Below are positions 7,896 to 17,000 of a stretch of 35,935 bases of DNA, one piece after another (position 1 is the stretch's first letter; every line of letters begins with the position of its first letter). The position numbers were made by a program, and so were the translations under genes. The notes beneath the pieces are model-generated. The model made no database searches. It worked only from the letters and a program-made list of their open reading frames with translations, and was not told where the DNA came from. The DNA comes from an uncultured Clostridia bacterium (GTDB taxonomy: Bacteria > Bacillota > Clostridia > TANB77 > CAG-508). Location: assembly GCA_948528155.1 (NCBI GenBank), contig CAOSZT010000004.1:1-35935 (forward strand), read 5' to 3'.

Positions 7896-8498
7896 TTTAT
7901 TAATGAAGGATATCATACAAAATGGAGAATTAGAGAGGATAAAAATAGACAGTTAATATTGACAAATGACTTCGAAATACATATAATAGAAATGAAGAAA
8001 GCAAATAAGATTTTAAAAGATAATAAAAATGATAGAATAGCACAATGGATGACTTTCTTTGATAATCCAAATAGTGTGGAGGTAAAAAAAATGAGTGAAG
8101 AAAATGAAGATATTAATGAAGCTTTGGAACAATTAAGGAAATTAAGTTCAAATAAAGAATTAGTAGAATTAATGGATAGGCAAGATAGGTATGAAAGAGA
8201 TCGTAGAGCTGAACTTCAATATGCAACTGAAGAGGCAATGGAGAAAGGAATGAAACAGGGAATAGAACAAGGAGTAAAACAGGGAATAGAACAGGGAATA
8301 GAACAGGGAATAGAACAGGGAATAGAACAGGGTATAAAGCAAGGAATAGAACAAGGTCTTAAAGATGGAGAAAGAAATAAAATGATTCAAATAGCGAAGA
8401 AGTGTTTAGAAAAAGAAATGGATTTAAAGGAAATATTAGAGATAACTGGTTTAAATGAGGAAGAAATACTAAAATTAAAAAATGAAGAGTTTGCATAA
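7896..8498 (+). pseudogene. Rpn-family (PD-(D/E)XK nuclease/transposase-like) gene, 5'-truncated remnant
   Basis: The open frame from 7896 to the stop at 8498 encodes the C-terminal part of an Rpn/PDDEXK_2-type protein. Coding similarity clearly extends upstream of any start codon: codons 7911-7985 read YHTKWRIREDKNRQL, then ILTNDFEIHIIEM, the family's usual segment before its helical tail. The helical segment DRIAQWMTFF and the Gly-Gln-rich tail follow. The roughly 130-180 N-terminal residues that carry the nuclease active site are missing, because 7741-7895 has stops and no matching frame. Translation from TTG 7959 is possible but would give no catalytic domain. Intact family members promote recombination and are often multicopy. 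Confidence 0.75.
8247..8366 (+). repeat. Ten 12-bp tandem repeats encoding GI(E/K)Q units
   Basis: Ten consecutive 12-bp units, most of them GGAATAGAACAG, encode GMKQ GIEQ GVKQ, then GIEQ four times, GIKQ, GIEQ and GLKD. The central four are nearly identical in DNA, as expected from slippage. They lie in the tail of the Rpn-like remnant. Such Gly-Gln/Glu runs are typical of that family's C terminus. Confidence 0.9.
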
Positions 8499-8552
8499 CA
8501 AAAGGAAAATTGTTTAATTATTTAAAAAATTAATTAAATTCAAAATATTTAT

Positions 8553-8600
8553 AAGGTGTGTTAAATAGTTAATCAATTTACACATCTTAATATTTTTGTT
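8553..8600 (+). terminator. Hairpin with T-rich tail after the Rpn-like remnant
   Basis: AAGGTGTGTTAAAT (8553-8566) can pair with ATTTACACATCTT (8576-8588) with one bulge and one mismatch or wobble. It is followed by AATATTTTTGTT. This is a weak intrinsic terminator candidate, 55 nt after the stop at 8498. Confidence 0.4.
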
Positions 8601-8694
8601 AATACTTTAATTATTCCAATCACACATTAATATTTGAGAATTATTTATATATAAGCTTTTTGACTACTCAACTATAAAAATGTATATCTTGTAG

Positions 8695-8763
8695 TTACAG
8701 TTCAGGGGCTAATTTATAGTTCTTTTGCTACTCTATAAAATTAAAGTTTGACCTGAACTGTAA
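8695..8763. repeat. Intergenic inverted-repeat element, copy A
   Basis: TTACAGTTCAGG (8695-8706) and CCTGAACTGTAA (8752-8763) are exact reverse complements. Inside is a second, smaller pairing, TTATAG (8714-8719) with CTATAA, around the loop TTCTTTTGCTACT. The inner part plus right arm (8714-8757) matches 22506-22549 at 38 of 44 positions without gaps. It could be a MITE-like insertion or a structured RNA. No coding content is seen. Confidence 0.6.
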
Positions 8764-8802
8764 AATTTTGTAACAAATGTAAACTAAAAATTGGAAAAAC
8801 CA

Positions 8803-8831
8803 TTGAAAAATGACAAAATTTAGTGTATAAT
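8803..8831 (+). promoter_or_regulatory. Sigma-A-type promoter for the surface-protein genes at 9013 and 14030
   Basis: TTGAAA (8803-8808), a 17-nt spacer and a perfect TATAAT (8826-8831). Predicted start near 8838, leaving about 175 nt of leader before ATG 9013. The second gene starts 23 nt after the first ends, so both are probably on one long transcript. Confidence 0.75.
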
Positions 8832-9012
8832 TTAGTAGAAGTGTTATGTAAAAGAAATTATTTTTTAATATATCTGAAACTGTAATGAAATTACAATAAA
8901 ACTGAAGTGGTAATTTTTGGCATTTGGGTTATATGTAAAAAATAAATAGTAAAATTAACATATTTATAAAAGTTTATAGAAAAAAGTATGAGTGTTTTAG
9001 GAGGTAAATTTT

Positions 9013-12000
9013 ATGAAACAAAAACTTTTAAAAATCGCAACAGTAGTGATAATGATTATTACATTAACATTGGCAAATTTTTTATTGTTATGTGTTGATG
9101 TGGTTTCTTATGCTATTGATGTAAATAGTGGTGATAGTAGTACAAACCATAAAAATATAGAATTTATGGCTTATTTTAAAGATGAAAAAGGAGAAAAAGT
9201 TACATCATTAAATATTCCTATAAATAAAAATGACTTAAAATTATATTTTCATATATCAGTAAAAAAGGAAGGATATTTTAATGGAAGTATAAACTTAGAA
9301 AATTCTAATTTTAAGTTTGATAAAGAAAGTTTAAATAGTGATATTAGTTATGTTGATGAAAATACCATAACTTTGAATCAAATTAATGCAGGTGATATAA
9401 AAGATATAGAAATAGATATAGATGTTATAAAAAATGATATATATGATTTAAAATTAATTAATTTTGTAAATGAAATTTCTATAAATGGTATATATAAAGA
9501 TAGTACAGAAAAAGATATTAAAATAAAGTCTATAAAAAATGTTGAATTGATATTAAATAATCCTTATAATGATAATAATGCAATTTTAACACAAAGTGTT
9601 ATAACAAATAAAGTATTAAGTTATAAGGGAGAGAAAAAAAGGATTGTACAAATTCAAGTTAATTCAGGTGTAGATGGTAATTTGTTTCCAATAAAGACAT
9701 CTTCATTGAAAATAACAACTCCTAAAATTTTAAATAAGTATCCAGAAAAGGTTTTGGTAAATTCTATTGATATTTTGACTTCAACTGGAAATCGAGTTTC
9801 AGATAGTGATTATAATTATAATAAAGAAGATGGGATTGTCAATATAGATTTACAAAATGTTTTATTAGAAGATAATAAAGTTAATTGGATTAAAACAGGA
9901 GAAGATGTTATCACTTTAACATATATTTATGAAGCAGATGAAGAAACAGAAAAAATAGAAAATCTAAGTGAACAATCTTCTAATATAGATTTGAGTATTT
10001 CTTTTTATGACTTAAATAATACTATAATAAAAGTTTCAAATAGTATGGAGATAGATAATGAAGAGAAAGATTCAATAATAACTTCTAATGTAGTTCAAAA
10101 TGAAAATAGTATATATAAAGGAAAATTATATTCAGAAATATCAAGAGATATAGAATTTAGTACATTTATAAATGTAAATTTGACTGATGTATCAGAGTTT
10201 ATTAATATTATTGAAAACAGAGAGACTATAGAAGGAGATAATTTTAGTTATAACTTTAATTCTGTATATAAAAAGACTTTAATTAAAAAGACTGATTTAG
10301 AAGAGATTTTTGGACAAGATGGATATATAAATATATTAAATGCAGAAAATAAAAGATTAATTTCTACTATAAGAATTGATAGTGAAGTTGATGAAAATGG
10401 TTATATAAATATAATATATCCAAATGATGTTACACAAATAGAAATAGAAACTTCTAAACCTGAAACAGTAGGAAAAATTGAAATTAAACATGTTAAGACT
10501 ATTAAAAATATTAATAATTATTTATTAGCAGGAGCTTCTAAGTTAAAATATAGTGTTAATGGAAAATATATAGTAAATAATGAAGACACAGAAATGAATG
10601 AAATATTTTCAGATATAGAATTAAAAGAAACAGAAACATCAGCAAAACTAGAAATTAGCAAAGAAAACTTATCAGCAATGACTATTAATCAAAATGTTGA
10701 GTTTAGAGTTATTTTAGAGTCTAAAAATGAAAATAATGAATTATATAAAAATCCTATAATAAAACTTGAATTACCAGATAAATTTGAGAATATAGATGTT
10801 AAATCTATAAATTTATTATATGAAGATGAGTTACAAATTGCTTCAACAGTTTTAAAGGGAAATACTATTGAAATTATTTTAAAAGGAGAGCAAACAAAAT
10901 ATAAAGAAGAAGCAATTGAGGGGGCAGTATTAATAATAAATGCTGATTTAACTACAAGTAAAAAAGTTGCAAGTTCTACTGAGCAAATTATTTTGACTTA
11001 TAGTAATGAAAATGTAAGGAATTATAAAGAAAATGCGGTAATAGGACAAGAGGAAAAACATATCAATATTATTTCATATGCAGGTTTGATTACAATAAAT
11101 AAAATTAATGGTTATGATGTTGAAGTTATAAATAATGAAGGAAATAGAAATGCAAAATTAGCAATAAATACAGATACTACAACTACTAAAATTGAAAATG
11201 AGATTATAAATAATGTTGGAAATACAATAAATAATGTAAATATATTAGGGATCTTTCCTACAGAAGAAGCAGTGAAAGGTGTTAATAATATAGAAACAAA
11301 AATAATTGAGGCGATTGCAGTACAGGGAATAGATACAAGTAGAGTAAAGGTTTATTATTCTAATAATGCAGATGCAACAACTGATTTAAATAATAAATTA
11401 AATTTGTGGACTGAAAATATTGAAGATGCAAAAAATGTGAAAAAGTATTTAATTGTAATAGATAAATTAGAGGTTTATGAGCAAATTAATTTATCTTATG
11501 TTACAGAAATACCTGAAAACTTAGAGTATAATGCAATTGCTGAATTGGGTTATGAAATTTATTATATTAATAATGAAACTAATATAACAGAACAAATAAA
11601 ATTGCATAATTTATCATTAGGAACAGGAAAAGGTCCTATTGTAGATACAACTTTAAAAGCATATGTTGGTAATAAAGAAGCAAATAAAGTGAGAGAAGGT
11701 GAAATTGTAACATATTCAATAACAGTTGCAAATACAGGAACTGAAGAAGCACATAATATAGAAATTTTTGGTAAAGTGCCAGAAAATACAGTATTTGTAA
11801 AGGAAAATCAAATGGAATATGAAATGTCTAATGAAGATTTAGATTTTATACCTTTTACTACATATGAAGATATACAAGATGTTAAATTTGATTTAGAAAG
11901 TTTAGCAGTTGGAGAATCTGTTACAAAAACATATCAAGTAAAAGTAAATGATAAAACACAAGGACAAACAATTTCAAATGAGTTGACAACAACTTATGGA

Positions 12001-14007
12001 GAAGTTACAAAAAATTCTAATGAAATTATTAGTGATATAGAATCAGGAAATATTAGATTAGAATTGTATGCAGCAGATGATGCTAGTGGAGTGCTAGAAA
12101 ATACTTATTTATATAGATATGTTGTAAATGTAGAAAATGTTTCAGATAAAGACAAAAAAGATGTAAGATTTAATGTAGATGCTGATGATATTATTGATAT
12201 TCAAGAGATATTTTATATGACACCTGAAAATGAGTATGTTTCAGAAAAAGAGAATAAATATATAGAAATAAAAAGTTTAAAGGCAGGAGAGAAAGTTGAA
12301 GTTTGTATAGTTGTAAAATCTAAGACTATTGCAAATGGAGATGTACAAAATGGTAAATTATCAGCAAATATAGTTGATAATAATGTTTCATATTATTCTA
12401 ATGTAGAGGAAGTGACAGTAAAACCTATAAATTTACAAACATCAATATATTCAGAAAATAGTGATAGCTATGTAAAAGGAGGAGATACAATTGAATATAT
12501 AGTTAGTTTGAAAAATAATGCTAAAACTAATTTAGCTAATATTGTTATAGCAAATACATTATCTGATAAAACAACATTACTTGAAATAACTAAAAATGGT
12601 GATGTGTTAGATGAAGGGAATTATTCACAAGAAGTTGAGTTTGAGAATGATAGTGATGTTATTAAAATATCTAGTAAATTGAATGCTAATGAACAAGCTG
12701 AGTATAAAGTAAAAGCAGTTGTTAATAAAGTTCCAGGAAATGTTTCATCAATAGAAATTGCTAACAGTATTTCTGTTTTATCAGAAGGTGTGAATGTTGT
12801 TACAAGTGAAATAAAACATATTTTAGAACCAGAATATACAGAAACAGATGATTTTGATAATGACAACAATAATAATGATAATACAAATAATGGAGATGAA
12901 GATAATTCACAAAATAATGGAAATGATCAAAATAATGACAACAATAATTCAGATAATATAAATGATTCTAATAATGGAAATGGAAGCGGAAATATAGAAA
13001 ATGTTGAAAAGGTAAAATCTATTTCAGGAACTGCTTGGATTGACGAAAATGAAAATGGATCAAAGGATTCAAACGAAAAAGCATTAAATGATATTACAGT
13101 AAGATTGTTAGATACAAAAACAAATACATTTGTTAAAGATGTAAATGATAAGGAAATATTAGTAAAAACAAATGATAAAGGTTTTTATAGTTTTGATTCT
13201 GTTAAAAATGGTGAGTATATAGTAGTGTTTGAATATGATACAACTAAATATATTTTAACATCATATTTAAAAGATGGAGTAAATAGTAAAAATACATCAA
13301 AAGTTATTAATAAAGTAATGCCAATTTCTGGAGTAGATAAGACTGTTGGTGTAACTGGAATAATTAAAGTAGATAATAATAATATTTCAAATGTAAATAT
13401 AGGTTTACAAAATGCTAAGAACTTTGATTTAAAATTGGATAAATATATAAGTAAAGTAGTAATACAAAATTCTAAAGGAACTACTACTAGAAATTATACT
13501 AATACTACTTTTGCAAAGGAAGAAATCGATTCAAAACTTATGAATGGTACAACAGCTATAGTTGAATATACAATAAAGGTTACAAATATAGGAGATACAG
13601 ATGCTTATGTAAAAAAAATAGCTGATTATATTTCAAAAGATTATAAGTTTACATCAGAATTAAATAAAGATTGGTATCAATCAGGAAGTACATTATATAA
13701 TTCAAGTTTAGCAAATAGTAAATTAAAAGCTGGTGAAAGTAAAGAAATTAAATTAATAGTTACAAAACAAATGACTGAAAATAATACAGGTTTAGTAAAT
13801 AATACAGCAGAAATAGTTGAAAGCTATAATGAGTTAGGATTAAAAGAAAATAAGACTAATAATAAGGGATCAGCAGATTTAATTTTAAGTATAAAAACTG
13901 GACAAATTGCGACTACTATAATTCTTATTTTATTAATAATTGCTATAATTGGGGCAGTTTCTTATATTGGAGGAAAATATGTTATTAAAAGAAGAGGAAG
14001 AATATAA
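9013..14007 (+). CDS. Large secreted surface protein with DUF11-like and SdrD-B-like domains
   Basis: A 1664-residue wall- or membrane-anchored surface protein. ATG 9013 follows AGGAGG closely. A signal peptide spans about 1-36 (hydrophobic core VVIMIITLTLANFLLL). About 40-870 is beta-rich and unrecognised. DUF11-like modules start near 877 (REGEIVTYSITVANTG) and near 1141 (KGGDTIEYIVSLKNNA). An Asn/Asp-rich linker covers about 1283-1330. An SdrD-B-like domain begins near 1336 (GTAWIDENENGSKDSNE, a probable calcium-loop motif). A further DUF11-like module spans about 1471-1615. The C terminus has one membrane helix (about 1631-1655) and a basic tail KRRGRI. There is no LPxTG; the sequence just before the helix is SIKTGQ, which could be a variant sorting signal or just a membrane anchor. 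Adhesin or stalk function is inferred from architecture. Confidence 0.85.
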   Translation: MKQKLLKIATVVIMIITLTLANFLLLCVDVVSYAIDVNSGDSSTNHKNIEFMAYFKDEKGEKVTSLNIPINKNDLKLYFHISVKKEGYFNGSINLENSNFKFDKESLNSDISYVDENTITLNQINAGDIKDIEIDIDVIKNDIYDLKLINFVNEISINGIYKDSTEKDIKIKSIKNVELILNNPYNDNNAILTQSVITNKVLSYKGEKKRIVQIQVNSGVDGNLFPIKTSSLKITTPKILNKYPEKVLVNSIDILTSTGNRVSDSDYNYNKEDGIVNIDLQNVLLEDNKVNWIKTGEDVITLTYIYEADEETEKIENLSEQSSNIDLSISFYDLNNTIIKVSNSMEIDNEEKDSIITSNVVQNENSIYKGKLYSEISRDIEFSTFINVNLTDVSEFINIIENRETIEGDNFSYNFNSVYKKTLIKKTDLEEIFGQDGYINILNAENKRLISTIRIDSEVDENGYINIIYPNDVTQIEIETSKPETVGKIEIKHVKTIKNINNYLLAGASKLKYSVNGKYIVNNEDTEMNEIFSDIELKETETSAKLEISKENLSAMTINQNVEFRVILESKNENNELYKNPIIKLELPDKFENIDVKSINLLYEDELQIASTVLKGNTIEIILKGEQTKYKEEAIEGAVLIINADLTTSKKVASSTEQIILTYSNENVRNYKENAVIGQEEKHINIISYAGLITINKINGYDVEVINNEGNRNAKLAINTDTTTTKIENEIINNVGNTINNVNILGIFPTEEAVKGVNNIETKIIEAIAVQGIDTSRVKVYYSNNADATTDLNNKLNLWTENIEDAKNVKKYLIVIDKLEVYEQINLSYVTEIPENLEYNAIAELGYEIYYINNETNITEQIKLHNLSLGTGKGPIVDTTLKAYVGNKEANKVREGEIVTYSITVANTGTEEAHNIEIFGKVPENTVFVKENQMEYEMSNEDLDFIPFTTYEDIQDVKFDLESLAVGESVTKTYQVKVNDKTQGQTISNELTTTYGEVTKNSNEIISDIESGNIRLELYAADDASGVLENTYLYRYVVNVENVSDKDKKDVRFNVDADDIIDIQEIFYMTPENEYVSEKENKYIEIKSLKAGEKVEVCIVVKSKTIANGDVQNGKLSANIVDNNVSYYSNVEEVTVKPINLQTSIYSENSDSYVKGGDTIEYIVSLKNNAKTNLANIVIANTLSDKTTLLEITKNGDVLDEGNYSQEVEFENDSDVIKISSKLNANEQAEYKVKAVVNKVPGNVSSIEIANSISVLSEGVNVVTSEIKHILEPEYTETDDFDNDNNNNDNTNNGDEDNSQNNGNDQNNDNNNSDNINDSNNGNGSGNIENVEKVKSISGTAWIDENENGSKDSNEKALNDITVRLLDTKTNTFVKDVNDKEILVKTNDKGFYSFDSVKNGEYIVVFEYDTTKYILTSYLKDGVNSKNTSKVINKVMPISGVDKTVGVTGIIKVDNNNISNVNIGLQNAKNFDLKLDKYISKVVIQNSKGTTTRNYTNTTFAKEEIDSKLMNGTTAIVEYTIKVTNIGDTDAYVKKIADYISKDYKFTSELNKDWYQSGSTLYNSSLANSKLKAGESKEIKLIVTKQMTENNTGLVNNTAEIVESYNELGLKENKTNNKGSADLILSIKTGQIATTIILILLIIAIIGAVSYIGGKYVIKRRGRI

Positions 14008-14029
14008 AAGAAAGGAGGTTTGATATAAA

Positions 14030-17000
14030 ATGATATATGGTGGTAGTAGAAAAAGTTACAAAAGTAAAGTTTTAATTTTAATAATTATTATACTAATTAC
14101 ATTATTAATAGGTATACTTTGTAAAAATTCAATAGCTGCATATTTAGGAAGTGCATCAAATGGGTTAAATAATATTAAAAGTAAAGGAAGGGCAGCTGTT
14201 GGAGATACTGTTACTGCAAGTTATAATGATTTGGTAAGTAGAAGAGATTATTATTGTGTAATGTATCAAAAACCACTTCATGGAACAGTAAATTATTCAG
14301 TAGGTAGATATATATCAATAAATGGAAATACTGCAACTAATGATGTAGGACAGTCATATACATCAATAGAAAATGGAAAATTAGCATATATTTTAAGTAG
14401 AGGAGAAGGATATGGAGCACAACATGCTTATACAACAACACAAAGAGCTTTATATAAAGAAATAAATACATGGTATGATAGTGTTGGAAGTAGATTAGGA
14501 ATTAGTAACAAATGGATTTTAAACAATAGTGTTGCTGGTGGAGATTCTTTAATAGCAGAAGCTACAAATTATGCAAAAAATTTGGGTAATGATGATTCTT
14601 CAAGTGAAGGAAATGCAACTGATAAAACTAATAAAAGTAAAGTGACTGTTACATCATATACAGACAATAATGTAGAATATCTTAGAGTTGGACCTTTTAA
14701 TTGGAAATTTTCTGGTAAGTTAAAATCTGTAAAAGTATATGGAGATAGTAATAATGTGATTTCTGATGTAAAATATAGTAAATTTGAAGGAAATAGTGAA
14801 AAATTTTATAATAATATAGAAGAGATTACATCAGGAAAAGATTTTTATATATCAATAAAAGCAGATTCAGGATTTTCTAAAATAGGTAAAATGGTGGCAA
14901 CAACTCAAGTAACAAGTGGAGATTCAACATATTCAGCACAAATATGGTTTCTAAATTCAGCATATATGCAAAATACAATTTTAGTAAGTACAGGAACTGG
15001 TATAACATCACCAGATTCAGTTGATGCAACTTTTAATTATGATATTCCACTTATAAAAGATATTGAAATTTTAAAAATAGATTCAATAAAACAAGATGTA
15101 AAATTAGATAATGTAGCATTTATATTACAAAATAAAGAAACTGGAGAATATCTTAAAAAATCAGGATCTACATATACATTTGTAAATAAAGCACAAGCAA
15201 CAGAGTTTAAAACAGAAAATGGAAGAATATCAATAAAGGGTGTACCAGTAGCAACATATGTAGCATTTGAAACAAAGAATCCAAACAAAGGATATGAAGT
15301 TCCAGAGAAAGGAACAACAATTGCTATTAGTGATAATACTAAAAAAATAACTAATGATTATCATTTAGGAAAAATTAGAATAGAAAAAGTTGATAAAGTT
15401 TACACTAATAAAAAATTAAAAGATGTAGAATTTACTTTAATAGCACAGACTGGAAAATATAAAGGTCAATATGTAGGTGTAGATGAAAAAGGAAATGCTT
15501 TTTATTCAAAGACTGCAGTATATATTAAAACAAATGATAATGGTATAATTGAAATAAATGAAATTTGGGAGGGCAAATATAAATTAACTGAAACTAGAAA
15601 CCCTAATTATGGATATCTAATAGATGAGGAAAATTTAGATATTGAAACAGAAGTTAAACCATATAAAACATCTGATATACAAGTAAAAGATAGATATAGA
15701 CTAGGAAATCTTGTTATAGAAAAAGTAGATATGAAACATCATGAAATAAAATTAGAAGGTGTAGAGTTTACATTAAAAGCATTAACTGGAGAATATGCAG
15801 GAAGATATATATCAACAGATATAGAAGGAAATGCAGTATATTCAGATAGTGAGGTACGTATCAAAACTAATGAAGATGGAAGACTTGAAATACATAAAAT
15901 TTGGGAAGGTAAACATATATTAACAGAAGTAAATAATCCAAACTATGGATATATTATAGATGAAAATAGTAAAGTAATAGAATTAGATGTTCAGGCATAT
16001 GAGACATGGGGAAAATCTATAGAAAATGAACAGGTGTATATTAGATTGTCAGGTTTTGTTTGGCAGGATATTTATCAAGGAAAAGAAAACTTAAGAAATG
16101 ATTATTATAATACTAATATTCCTAGTGATTATTTAGATAAAGATGACAAGGCATTTAATGGTATTCCTATAAAATTGAAGAGAATAAGTACAGGTGAAAT
16201 TGTAAAAGAAGGATATAGTGATAGAAAAGAATTTACAAACAAAGATCAAGTTACAACTTCAGAAGAGAGAAATCTATATGAAGAAATAGATGGTGGAGAA
16301 TATGTATTTGAATATGTAAGAATAGATGAACTTTCAGACTATTATGTAGAATTTGAATATAATGGATTAATATATCAATCTGTAATTTCACATTTAGATC
16401 ATAATAATGGGTCAAAAGCTACTGATAAAGTAGAAAGAGATATATTAGATAAAAATTTTGCATCAATTAATTCAACAGGTATAAATGAGGTTAATGTAAA
16501 TAATGGAAATAGTGATGTATATAATATTAAGTACAATGAAACTGTAGAACATTCAACATCTATAAAAGACAGTAGTGCTTGTATATTACATGCAAAAACA
16601 AATGATGCAGGATGTAATATAAATAATTATTTTGTACCAGGACAAACTGAAATAAGATATATAAATTTAGGTTTGTATGAAAGAGAACAGGCAGATATGG
16701 CATTAGCTCATGACTTACAAAATGTACATGTTGGTGTAAATGGATATTGGCATGTATATAATTACAATAAGAGAAATGTTGAAAGTAAGGATTCTGAATC
16801 TTGGAATGTAGGAGTTAGATTTAAAAGTTCTTTTACAAGTACATATAAAAGACCTGTTTACAAATCTGATTTAGATTATGAAACTGCAGATAAAAGCAAA
16901 GAATTACAAGTATATTTGACTTATAAAATTGCTTTTAAAAATGAATCTAAATATCTAACAAAAGTAAATAATATATTAGACTATTTTGATAATAGATATT

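Larger units (their letters stand above)
8499..9012. other. 514-bp intergenic region: terminator-like hairpin, inverted-repeat element, promoter, leader
   Basis: No gene is seen. In order: a weak hairpin (8553-8600), an element with 12-bp perfect terminal inverted repeats (8695-8763) that recurs in part at 22506-22549, a strong sigma-A promoter (8803-8831), and a leader of about 175 nt with a small TGTAA/TTACA hairpin near 8880-8895, ending at the AGGAGG site for the gene at 9013. Confidence 0.6.

Noticed and set aside
8247..8366. CRISPR array
   Set aside because: Units are 12 bp, adjacent without spacers and encode a protein repeat in frame. No cas genes are present.
8169..8390. Minus-strand frame rich in FYSL repeats
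   Set aside because: It is the shadow of the GIEQ tandem repeat on the other strand. The composition is an artefact of the 12-bp unit.
8838..9012. Riboswitch in the leader of the surface-protein operon
   Set aside because: Only a 5-bp hairpin is visible, with none of the conserved cores I would recognise. The gene product is not of a kind usually under riboswitch control, apart from cyclic-di-GMP types, whose core I do not see.
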